64,000 bases of DNA from NS-11 sp036505795 (GTDB lineage: Bacteria; Nitrospirota; Nitrospiria; Nitrospirales; NS-4), in the NCBI GenBank assembly GCA_036505795.1, contig DASXSU010000095.1, positions 1-64,000 on the forward strand. The letters run 5' to 3'. The translations under genes and the position numbers were made by a program. The notes beneath the pieces are model-generated. The model did not search any database. It was not told the DNA's origin and worked only from the letters and a program-made list of their open reading frames with translations. Positions 33,180 through 41,138 of the stretch are shown piece after piece (within the stretch, counting starts at the first letter, position 1; each line of letters starts with the position of its first letter).

Positions 33180-35771
33180 CTAGGAGATACGGCGACTGAT
33201 TCGTGACAGGCGATCGGGATAAGCGGCCTCGGCTGGGATGGAGGCAGTCGCCGCCATCGATCCCGATTTTGCGGCCACTGCAATATAGGCTTGGTTGGCA
33301 AAGGTGGTAAAAATCTGGACTTGCTCCGCGCCGCCGCTCAAAAGAAGCATCGCGAACTCCTGGCGGTCGAAAGAGCGAAAGCGTCCCTCGCTTTCCGCCT
33401 GCCGGAGATGGCCTGAATTATTCAGGAGCTCTCGAGCTTCACCAATATCCTCGGTGGTCTCCGCGGTTCGAACGAAATTTCGATAGATCTGTGACAGGTC
33501 GGAGTTCGGTTTTAGGTTGGTCAGAATCAGCTTGCCGCCGGGACTCAGCACTCGCAGGAATTCACTGATCGTGAATGACGCGTCATCCAGATAGCCGAGG
33601 ACAAGATTGCATACGACGCGATCAAACTCCCCGTTCGCAAACGGCAGAGGCGCGTTCAAATTGCCACAGACAAAAGACGAGATCAGGTGCCGCTCCGGCG
33701 CAATCTGGTGAGGCCCCACCGGGGGAAGCGCCTGTTCCTGTAGCTCCAATTGAGCCTCTCGCAACGCAGCGGGCGCAACGTCCAGGCCCGTATACCGGAT
33801 CAGCGGTACTCGACGGTCGTCCTTCAGGGCGCGATACTGCTGGTTCATCAGCAAGAACATGCCGAAATGTCCATTGCCGCAGCCCGCATCCAGTATACGC
33901 ACTGCGGTTTCGCCGACTCCGAGATACCGGTACACGTGATCGAGCAGTTGCCAATAATCGTGCACATTCACGATGAAATGAGATCGACCGAGATACTCCT
34001 CCCAGAACTGAACATTCGTTGCCAACCCCATTTGGTAGTGCGCCCGCCCACGTTCCCGCTCCAAGCGACCCTGCTGAGCAATTTGGCCGGCAGCGGGCTC
34101 ACGAATAATGGAACCTGGAATCTGTTCACCGAGCCGCCTCGCGCAGAGAGCGACAATCTCTCGAAACGTGGCGCGTGCCTTCCTCGGGTTTTCTGCCAGG
34201 CGATGAAGCGCCTCGGGAATCACCACCAACTCGCCCAACTCTGGGCCGATCGCGGTGATCACCTGTTTCACAGAATGCATGTCGACCCAGGCATCATGTT
34301 CGGCGGCGAACAAGGCGATCGGAACTTTGATGCCTGCAATGTCTCGTATCGTCGAAGTCAGATCCGCATAACCCTCGGCCGCCGCATTCTCTAGCCAGCG
34401 GTCCGCCTGAATATTCAATCCCAGCATATTAATGACTCCGCAATGCGCGCCGAGAAGATAGTCCTCGATCAGATCCTGTTGGTGCACGGCGCGCAAAGTC
34501 TGCCGCACATCGACCACCCCCGCGATGATCACCCCGAGGTCCACGCGCCGATCATGCGCCATAATCTTTATGAGCACCCGGCCGGCCAGACTCGCCGCGA
34601 TGACAACCACCGGGCTCTGCGGGCACTCCGCCTTAACATAGCCCAGCGCGCTTGCCAGATCACGGTGCATGCGACCCAGGGTGGACTGGGTCGGCGCCCC
34701 CTCGCTTTCCCCGACGTGATTAGTGTGATCGTAACGGAGAACTTGAAAACCGTTACAGGCCAAATAATACGATAGCGCAATGTATTCTTTCTTTGTCTCG
34801 CCATACCCTGGGACGACAATAACAACAGGATTGCCGGGCAGCAGCTCGTTGGACCGATCAAAATAGGCCGCAATACGCTGTCCAAGCTCGTTACGGAATT
34901 CCAGCGGCGTGCTGGTAATGCTCACCGCCGGCGACTGGGCCTCGGAGACTTCCCTCGCGGTTATCGCATCCTGAACGAGTTGCGCTATAGGTTGGGAAGA
35001 CTCATTCACCCCAGGAAAAAATTGAACGCCCATCAGGCCCGATGCAGCCGAAGCCCACACTACTCGACCCGTCAGGTTATGCCCTTGCTGAGCGTCGGTC
35101 TTTGAGGAACCGCTGTCCAAGCCATGCGCTTCGGGAAGAAGACGGAGATTGAGATCATCCCCGGGTACCGCATGCCCGTGATTTCTGAGTAACACTCCGG
35201 TCGCGCTCACATCACAAGCTTCCGTCTCGACAATCTCATGGGGACCGGACGCGTTCGCCTGACCGAGCGTGACGCGCATCTTCATGGTAAGGCGCTGAAC
35301 AAGCCGTCTTTCCTGCGGCCCAGCTTTGTGATCTACGTGCGTGCTGTCCAGATCATCGGGGCGCCGGGCAACCAGCAAATCGGCCGCATTGGGAGGAGCG
35401 AGCAACCCGGTCACTGTGAGGGAAACGCAATCCCTCCTCAGCCCGTCCAGCAAAGACACAAAGAGTTGCTCCTTGAGCGGATCGAGCGCGGAGAACTCAA
35501 CGCCCATCCTCAACAAAGGCGCTGATCCGGCATCAGTGCTATGCGGCATGAGACCGCGCACACGCCCGGAGAGTTGAAACACGCCTCCTTCGGCTTCAAG
35601 GCTCAGCTGAATCGTCTGATTCTCGGCGACACTGATCATTTCTTCGAAGATAAGGGACAATCCACCCTCACTAATATCCCAGGTACTTCCACGCCACATC
35701 GCGTCGTTGAGAAATAAGGTGGCATCCGAAGAGAGCAGCGTGCGAGCGCTTTGGCGGCGATTTGGGCGCAT
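33180..35771 (-). CDS. PilZ-PilZ-LuxD-like acyl hydrolase-SAM methyltransferase fusion
   Basis: Multidomain protein of 863 residues. The ATG at 35771 is preferred over 35789 because AGGAGG lies six bases before it. PilZ 1 (about 1-115) has R6-x3-R10 and D32-x-S34-x2-G37. PilZ 2 (about 150-270) has R156-x3-R160 and D187-x-S189-x2-G192. The alpha/beta hydrolase (about 290-545) has PGYGETKKEY, YDHTNHVGESEG and a Ser394-Asp493-His523 triad. That spacing closely matches the recalled LuxD triad (Ser114-Asp211-His241). A class I methyltransferase follows (about 590-780, ILDAGCGNGHFG). A c-di-GMP-controlled acyl release and methyl transfer is inferred; substrates are unknown. Confidence 0.85.
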   Translation of the reverse strand: MRPNRRQSARTLLSSDATLFLNDAMWRGSTWDISEGGLSLIFEEMISVAENQTIQLSLEAEGGVFQLSGRVRGLMPHSTDAGSAPLLRMGVEFSALDPLKEQLFVSLLDGLRRDCVSLTVTGLLAPPNAADLLVARRPDDLDSTHVDHKAGPQERRLVQRLTMKMRVTLGQANASGPHEIVETEACDVSATGVLLRNHGHAVPGDDLNLRLLPEAHGLDSGSSKTDAQQGHNLTGRVVWASAASGLMGVQFFPGVNESSQPIAQLVQDAITAREVSEAQSPAVSITSTPLEFRNELGQRIAAYFDRSNELLPGNPVVIVVPGYGETKKEYIALSYYLACNGFQVLRYDHTNHVGESEGAPTQSTLGRMHRDLASALGYVKAECPQSPVVVIAASLAGRVLIKIMAHDRRVDLGVIIAGVVDVRQTLRAVHQQDLIEDYLLGAHCGVINMLGLNIQADRWLENAAAEGYADLTSTIRDIAGIKVPIALFAAEHDAWVDMHSVKQVITAIGPELGELVVIPEALHRLAENPRKARATFREIVALCARRLGEQIPGSIIREPAAGQIAQQGRLERERGRAHYQMGLATNVQFWEEYLGRSHFIVNVHDYWQLLDHVYRYLGVGETAVRILDAGCGNGHFGMFLLMNQQYRALKDDRRVPLIRYTGLDVAPAALREAQLELQEQALPPVGPHQIAPERHLISSFVCGNLNAPLPFANGEFDRVVCNLVLGYLDDASFTISEFLRVLSPGGKLILTNLKPNSDLSQIYRNFVRTAETTEDIGEARELLNNSGHLRQAESEGRFRSFDRQEFAMLLLSGGAEQVQIFTTFANQAYIAVAAKSGSMAATASIPAEAAYPDRLSRISRRIS

Positions 35772-36221
35772 CAAAATCCTCCTGGTCATGACATGGACTT
35801 GTTAGGGGGAAAGAGAAACCGACGCGATCTTCCCCGACAACTGCCGCCTTTGAGAGTGCTCGGGGCAGGTCTCAGAGGAGAACCCTGCCGCGCGAGGTGT
35901 ATCTGTAAGGGCAACTACAGGATACGCAAGATCACCGCCATGTCATTGACGGGCCATCCACTGTCCAATCAAGGTCTTATAACTAGGTAAAATCATCCAT
36001 ACGGTTCCCGGCCAACAATTTCCGGCAAACCGCGGACAAAATTTGGTTATGATCAAGGAAACGCGGAGGGTATTGCGTGGTGCGGGTGCGGTAGAGCTGT
36101 CTAGTCATGACAGGATCTATCACAACCGCTCAGTGAGGAAACTTCTCAGAAAACAAACAAACGGAAGCAAGGAACTGGCCTACGGCAGACGAATTCTAGA
36201 GGCGGGAAAAGACCCTGTATA
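35772..36221. other. Intergenic region of 450 bp, no convincing gene
   Basis: Upstream region of the LuxD-like fusion gene. A short open frame on the plus strand (36043-36270) runs into the convergent membrane-protein gene and has no ribosome site or recognisable domain. No RNA structure was identified. Confidence 0.5.
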
Positions 36222-37058
36222 TCAAGAAGAGACGGTCGGAAGCTTTTGGGCGAATGGCTCGACGGCCTGAACGCGCCGTGCTGTGAGCCCGAAAATATCA
36301 GCATACGCGACGCCGAACATGCATCCGGCCAGCGCCGTCCCCAACCCCAGGCCCATCATGGCGCCGCTGGCCACGCCGATCATCATTCCCATATTGACGA
36401 CGGCGCCGCTCTCGGAAGGACCAAATGGCAGATCACTTAAGCTGACCTCCGGATAATACTGACTGAGAACCGCGCCGAGGGGCAGACCAAGCATGAGACT
36501 AAAGACAGCCGTTCCTCCGGCCATTAAAGCCACCATGAGTCCCGTTAATCCAGCCACCTTCCACCAGTTCTTGTTGACGACCCGACGGCTGGTCTCCAGG
36601 GCCTGCCACACGCTGAACCCGCGATCAATGATCAACATATACGCAAATGTGTACGCCACTATCAAATAGATGCCCGGTAGGACGAACAGCAGCAAGCCAC
36701 CCGCGATGAGCAGCAATCCAACGATTGTGCATAGAATCAAATGTCCGATGGTGTCCCAATCCGGGAAGAAATCCACGAAACTGATCGGATCACTTCGCAT
36801 CTGTTTCCATACCGCCATGGCAATGCCGGCCATCATGATCACCTGGACCAGGGCACTGAGAAATTGACCGTAGACGTGTCCAAGCACCAAGGGCGCCTGA
36901 GACGCCACGGTGAACAAAAGTGCGAAGCCGAGGAACCCGGTTGGATAACGCGTGAAAGTCCGCCATCCTTCTCTGAGGTATTCCATCGGCCTGATGTGGT
37001 ATCCGTGCACGATCAACTCTTCGACTGGTTTAGGTTCTGTAATAATACGGTCAGCCAT
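36222..37058 (-). CDS. Integral membrane protein (DUF975/glycerophosphodiester-type membrane domain-like)
   Basis: Protein of 278 residues with six to seven hydrophobic segments (residues 40-255). The order IIDRGFSVWQALETSRRVVNKNWWKV, in the loop after helix 4, is the typical signature of DUF975-like membrane proteins. The cytoplasmic N-terminus (ELIVHGYHIRPMEYLREGWRTF) is common in the same group. AAGGAA lies before the ATG. No function is known. It lies downstream of hpnH and its partner, separated by 106 bp. Confidence 0.7.
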   Translation of the reverse strand: MADRIITEPKPVEELIVHGYHIRPMEYLREGWRTFTRYPTGFLGFALLFTVASQAPLVLGHVYGQFLSALVQVIMMAGIAMAVWKQMRSDPISFVDFFPDWDTIGHLILCTIVGLLLIAGGLLLFVLPGIYLIVAYTFAYMLIIDRGFSVWQALETSRRVVNKNWWKVAGLTGLMVALMAGGTAVFSLMLGLPLGAVLSQYYPEVSLSDLPFGPSESGAVVNMGMMIGVASGAMMGLGLGTALAGCMFGVAYADIFGLTARRVQAVEPFAQKLPTVSS

Positions 37059-37164
37059 TGGCGTTCCTTTCAGCCTGCTCCGGCGACTCGGCCGGCCACG
37101 TGTTCAATGTCACGGCGCCGACGCTCGCACCTCACGAGGATATGATTTAGAAAGAGAGCCGGGA

Positions 37165-37524
37165 TTAGAGATGACCGCGAGCACGCGCCGCGGCTTCTAT
37201 TCGCGCGGACTCCGCTTGCCGTTCGGACTCTTTTTTCTTGATCCACGCTTCCCAGTCTCCTCCGGAAGCAGTGTCCTCACCGGTAAGGCTTATATCGACA
37301 ATTTCAGAGTAAGAAATATGGCGGGGGGCGCTCTGCCCGTTGATATACATCTGAAGATAAGGAGACTCAGCGTCGGGGTTCCGGTTGAAGATGTACCCTT
37401 CAACATCCTCACCGGACTGTACATGAACCGTAACATCACCGCGGTAATGAAAGGCCTCTTCAATCATCCGGGAGACTTCTTCCGGCTTGCTGCGCGATTG
37501 CGAATTATGGGCGATTGGGTTCAC
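37165..37524 (-). CDS. Small hypothetical protein encoded directly after hpnH
   Basis: Protein of 119 residues, cytoplasmic, family not recognised. An upstream in-frame start exists inside hpnH (37605). The GTG at 37524 is preferred because it follows the hpnH stop by ten bases and has CAGGTG before it. The central part (VSRMIEEAFHYRGDVTVHVQSGEDVEGYIF) is strand-rich and Sm-like in rhythm, and the C-terminus is a charged helix. The close spacing suggests co-translation with hpnH. Confidence 0.6.
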   Translation of the reverse strand: MNPIAHNSQSRSKPEEVSRMIEEAFHYRGDVTVHVQSGEDVEGYIFNRNPDAESPYLQMYINGQSAPRHISYSEIVDISLTGEDTASGGDWEAWIKKKESERQAESARIEAAARARGHL

Positions 37525-37534
37525 GGACACCTGA

Positions 37535-38551
37535 TTAACGGCTCGCGGGAGACAGGGTTGCAATGACCGTTCTGCCAAATCCCCTCCATGAACCGAAGGT
37601 ATCATTCACTGCCGACGCTTCGTACCCGCAGTGCACCATACAATCGGCGCATTTTTCGTGTCGGCCGCTCCCGTACTTGTCCCACTGCGTGTCCTCGATC
37701 AGCTCACGAAAGCTGCCGGCATAACCTTCTTGCAAGAGATAACAAGGTTTCTGCCACCCAAAGATGTTGTAGGTGGGATTGCCCCAGGGGGTGCACTGAT
37801 ATTCGATCTTGCCCATGAGAAAATCCAGAAACAGCGGCGATTGATTGAACCGCCAGCCCTTCCCCGGCCGATGGAGGATACGCGAGAACAGTTCCTTCGT
37901 CCGGTTGCGCTTAAGAAAATTCTTCTGATCCGGCGCCTTCTCATAGCTGTATCCCGGCGAAATCATCATCCCTTCCACGCCGAGTCCCATCATGGCATCA
38001 AAGAACTTTCGCACTTTCTCCGGATCCGCATCATCGAAGACCGTGGTGTTTGTCGTCACGCGGAACCCTCGCTTCAGCGCGGCCTTGATTGCCTTGAGCG
38101 CGACATCATAGACGCCGTCCCGGCAGACCGCCAAGTCATGTTCGTTTTTGAGACCGTCCATATGCACGCTGAAGGTCAGGTATTTTGAAGGGGTATATTC
38201 ATGTAGTTTGCGTTCCATCAGAATCGCATTGGTACATAAGTAGACATATTTCTTGCGCGCGACCAGCCCCTTAACGATCGTCGCCATTTCCGGATGAATG
38301 AGCGGCTCGCCGCCCGGAATGCTGACGATCGGCGCACCACATTCCTCGGAAGCCGCCCAACACTGCTCCGGCGTCAGCCGCCGGTCGAGGACATGATCCG
38401 GATACTGTATCTTGCCGCAGCCGGCACACGCCAAGTTACAGCGAAACAGAGGTTCCAGCATCAGGACCAATGGATAGCGGCTGATCCGCTTTGCCTTCTG
38501 GGTCAGCACGTACTTCGTCACAGTAAACATCTGAGAGATTGGAACGGCCAC
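37535..38551 (-). CDS. hpnH: HpnH, radical-SAM adenosylhopane synthase
   Basis: Radical SAM enzyme of 338 residues that joins a 5'-deoxyadenosyl group to diploptene, giving adenosylhopane, the first step toward extended hopanoids. The cluster motif CNLACAGC (CxxxCxxC, about residues 38-45) is intact, followed by PGGEPLIHPE. The C-terminal cysteines (CADCMVHCG) fit the SPASM-less HpnH family. The start is a GTG at 38551 with a G-rich site upstream. Its substrate comes from the hopene cyclase and HpnG at 60.7-63.7 kb, so the pathway is split over two loci. Confidence 0.93.
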   Translation of the reverse strand: MAVPISQMFTVTKYVLTQKAKRISRYPLVLMLEPLFRCNLACAGCGKIQYPDHVLDRRLTPEQCWAASEECGAPIVSIPGGEPLIHPEMATIVKGLVARKKYVYLCTNAILMERKLHEYTPSKYLTFSVHMDGLKNEHDLAVCRDGVYDVALKAIKAALKRGFRVTTNTTVFDDADPEKVRKFFDAMMGLGVEGMMISPGYSYEKAPDQKNFLKRNRTKELFSRILHRPGKGWRFNQSPLFLDFLMGKIEYQCTPWGNPTYNIFGWQKPCYLLQEGYAGSFRELIEDTQWDKYGSGRHEKCADCMVHCGYEASAVNDTFGSWRGFGRTVIATLSPASR

Positions 38552-38780
38552 GTTACCCCCCGGTTTGTTAAACTACATCCGGGAAAGACTGTATCATCTC
38601 CAGTCGTGATGGTCAATCGTACGCTCGCCCACCAGAACTTCCATTGGTATTGATGAACGCTTGTCTAGGACACATAGTTTTCTACTTCCAATTACCTTTT
38701 CTCCGGTAACACTGTAAATTATGAGCCGAGGTTTATGATAGAATTTACACAAGCGTCCGTCCATCCATGTAGAGGAAACA

Positions 38781-39203
38781 TTGCGTTCCGTCACGTACCG
38801 GCTTAAGCGGCTATTGGGAATCTCACTGATGTGGCTCGCGGCAGGTGGCTTGCTCGCAATAACTGCGGCGGGTGCGGAGAAGATCGACCTCTCAGGAGAG
38901 TGGGAGATTCAAGAGGAAGAACGCTCGTATGTCGCGACCCTTGATCCTGAGGGTAACGGCACATACACCTGGCAGAATGGACGGCTCACGACAAACGCCT
39001 TCAGCGACGGCCGATGGGAAGGCACTTGGCAGCAAGCCGGCAACGACCGGGAAGGCGGGTTTGACGTGTCCCTGTCTCCCGACCACAGTCACGCAGAAGG
39101 CAAATGGTGGTACACCCGCGTCGGACAACAAATCGTCCCTCCGGGAGAATGGGGCGGCAACTTCACATGGAAACGCCTTTCCCCAGTTCCCGCCTCTCGG
39201 TAG
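38781..39203 (+). CDS. Small secreted beta-rich protein of unknown function
   Basis: Protein of 140 residues with a TTG start and AGAGGA just upstream. A signal peptide covers residues 1-32 (end near AAGAEK). The mature part has repeated Trp-containing strands (GEWEIQEEERSY, GTYTWQNGRLTT, GRWEGTWQQAG, GKWWYTRVGQ, WGGNFTWKRL) resembling a small lipocalin-like or beta-clam fold. No catalytic residues are apparent. It is divergent from hpnH and lies 200 bp before a histidine kinase. Confidence 0.65.
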   Translation: MRSVTYRLKRLLGISLMWLAAGGLLAITAAGAEKIDLSGEWEIQEEERSYVATLDPEGNGTYTWQNGRLTTNAFSDGRWEGTWQQAGNDREGGFDVSLSPDHSHAEGKWWYTRVGQQIVPPGEWGGNFTWKRLSPVPASR

Positions 39204-39404
39204 GCCCTTCCGCGCTTGCCTTAGTTATCGCTTAGGATACTCCACCGGTATATCCTGATACGCTTTTCCCGGCAATCGTCTGCGCTGCCGGCGCTCTGTA
39301 AATGCTTTCGCTCGATAAGTCCTTCATTTCTCTTCAAGAAATCCTCCCTCCTCTCCTGCTGCCAAGTTGGGCACAGTGGTTGCTCACACTTATGCAGGAC
39401 AGAC

Positions 39405-40745
39405 ATGAACGGAGATACCACGTTTCCCATGTTCCACCGAATACCATTTCTTCCGCGGCAATTACTGATGGCCATAATCGCGGGGCTCGGCGCCTGGGCG
39501 AGCACGCGACTCATTGAGGAACGACATACCCGGTATGTCGCGGAGCGCCATCACGCTGCGCAACTGGCAGTGACGCGGGTGTTAGCGGAATCAGCCACTC
39601 TCGGAGAAGCAGCACCTCGCCTATTTGAAGCGATCTGCGAAGGCGAAGGCTGGGATTGGGGGGGAATGTGGGAAGTGGATGAGGACGCTCACCTGCTGCG
39701 TTGCCAACACGTGTGGCATTCCTCATTCCTGCCGCTCCCGGAGTTCGAACGGATGACACGCCAGACTAGTTTTCCCCGCGGCGTCGGGCTTCCAGGCCGA
39801 GTCTGGGCCACCGGCCAGCCTGCCTGGATTCCCGACGTCGTCAAGGATGAAAATTTTCCACGTGCCGCGGTCGCGCAAAAAGAGGGATTGCACGCGGCCT
39901 TTGGTTTTCCAATTCTGCTACGCAGGGAAGTCCTAGGCGTCATGGAGTTCTTTAGCCGAGGCATCCGGCCGTCGGATGGATATCTGCTTTCGATGATGGC
40001 GGAGATCGGCGGAAAGATCGGTCACTTCATTGACCGACGCCGCGCGGAGCAGGCGTTGCGTAAAGCTGAAAACGACTTAGTAGAGTCAAAGCTTTCGGCC
40101 ATGTTTCAAGTCGCCGCCGGCGTCGCCCACGAGTTGCGCAACCCTCTCGGGGTTATTAGAAACTCCGCGTATTACCTAAAAACCAAGATGCAGGACGATC
40201 CGAAGATCGCCCGGCATTTTGAGATCATTGAGGAGGAAATCGCCGCATCGGATCGGGTGATCGACCAACTTGTCCACTTCGGCCGGCCGATACAACTCAA
40301 CCCACACCCTTACGATGTTCATAGTATCATCAAGGATGCGCTCGCGGTCCTGAAAGTTCCTTCTGAGGTAAAGGTCGTGCTTCAGCTCGGCGCTCCAGCC
40401 GCATCGGTCCTGCTCGACAAAGATCACTTCCGCCGGGTCTTCATCAATCTCTTCCGGAATGCCCTGCAGGCCATGGACGGTAATGGAGAGTTGCGCATCG
40501 ACACGGAAATCCGCGCACACGAGGTTCATATCAACATCACCGACACGGGAAAAGGTATCTCACCCCATCACCTTACGCGGATATTCGAGCCGTTTTTTAC
40601 CACCAAGGCGAAAGGCATCGGCTTAGGGCTGGCGATTTCAAAACAAATCATTGAGCTGCACCGAGGCCGCATCGACGTATGGTCGAAACCGGGCTGCGGC
40701 ACGGCGTTCAGACTTTCCCTACCGCTTGGCGAGGAGCGACCATGA
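39405..40745 (+). CDS. GAF-domain sensor histidine kinase
   Basis: Kinase of 446 residues with an N-terminal hydrophobic segment (about 18-33), a GAF domain (about 50-205), HisKA with phosphoacceptor VAHELRNPL (about 243), and HATPase_c with DTGKGISPHH and GIGLGLAIS. AGGA precedes the ATG. The stop overlaps the next ATG (ATGA), so translation with the receiver protein is coupled. First member of a four-gene signalling cassette. The ligand of the GAF domain is unknown. Confidence 0.9.
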   Translation: MNGDTTFPMFHRIPFLPRQLLMAIIAGLGAWASTRLIEERHTRYVAERHHAAQLAVTRVLAESATLGEAAPRLFEAICEGEGWDWGGMWEVDEDAHLLRCQHVWHSSFLPLPEFERMTRQTSFPRGVGLPGRVWATGQPAWIPDVVKDENFPRAAVAQKEGLHAAFGFPILLRREVLGVMEFFSRGIRPSDGYLLSMMAEIGGKIGHFIDRRRAEQALRKAENDLVESKLSAMFQVAAGVAHELRNPLGVIRNSAYYLKTKMQDDPKIARHFEIIEEEIAASDRVIDQLVHFGRPIQLNPHPYDVHSIIKDALAVLKVPSEVKVVLQLGAPAASVLLDKDHFRRVFINLFRNALQAMDGNGELRIDTEIRAHEVHINITDTGKGISPHHLTRIFEPFFTTKAKGIGLGLAISKQIIELHRGRIDVWSKPGCGTAFRLSLPLGEERP

Positions 40746-41134
40746 TGACCACGGCCCAAAGCATAATCAAAAACCGAGTGCTGATCGTCGACGACCAGCC
40801 GGGTATGGTCGAGACACTGGCCGACATTCTCAAGGACCGCGGGTGTTCGGTGACGCTGGCCTCGGACGGCTATCAAGCCGTGAAGCAGGTAGGCGAGCAG
40901 TCCGTCGATCTTGTCTTAATGGATATTGTGATGCCCGGGATGAACGGCCTCGACACCTATCGGGCCATTAAACACCTACGCCCTCAGACGCCGGTGGTGA
41001 TGATGACGGGTTATAAAGTGGATCATCTTGTCAAGCAGGCGATCCATGAGGGAACCTTGGCGGTTTTGCAAAAGCCGGTCGATCCCGCGACGATCGTTGC
41101 AATCGTGCTGGCGGTGCTCCGACTGACGACCTAA
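40742..41134 (+). CDS. Single-domain response regulator
   Basis: Receiver protein of 130 residues without output domain. VLIVDDQPG holds the acidic pair, VLMDIVMPGMNG the phosphoacceptor Asp, MTGYK the Thr, and LQKPVDP the Lys. The ATG at 40742 overlaps the kinase stop; an in-frame upstream start would lie inside the kinase gene. It is probably phosphorylated by the preceding GAF kinase, as a CheY-like relay to the following hybrid kinase. Confidence 0.9.
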   Translation: MMTTAQSIIKNRVLIVDDQPGMVETLADILKDRGCSVTLASDGYQAVKQVGEQSVDLVLMDIVMPGMNGLDTYRAIKHLRPQTPVVMMTGYKVDHLVKQAIHEGTLAVLQKPVDPATIVAIVLAVLRLTT

Positions 41135-41138
41135 CGCG

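Noticed and set aside
36043..36270. 75-residue frame on the plus strand
   Set aside because: It runs into a convergent real gene and has no ribosome site or domain.
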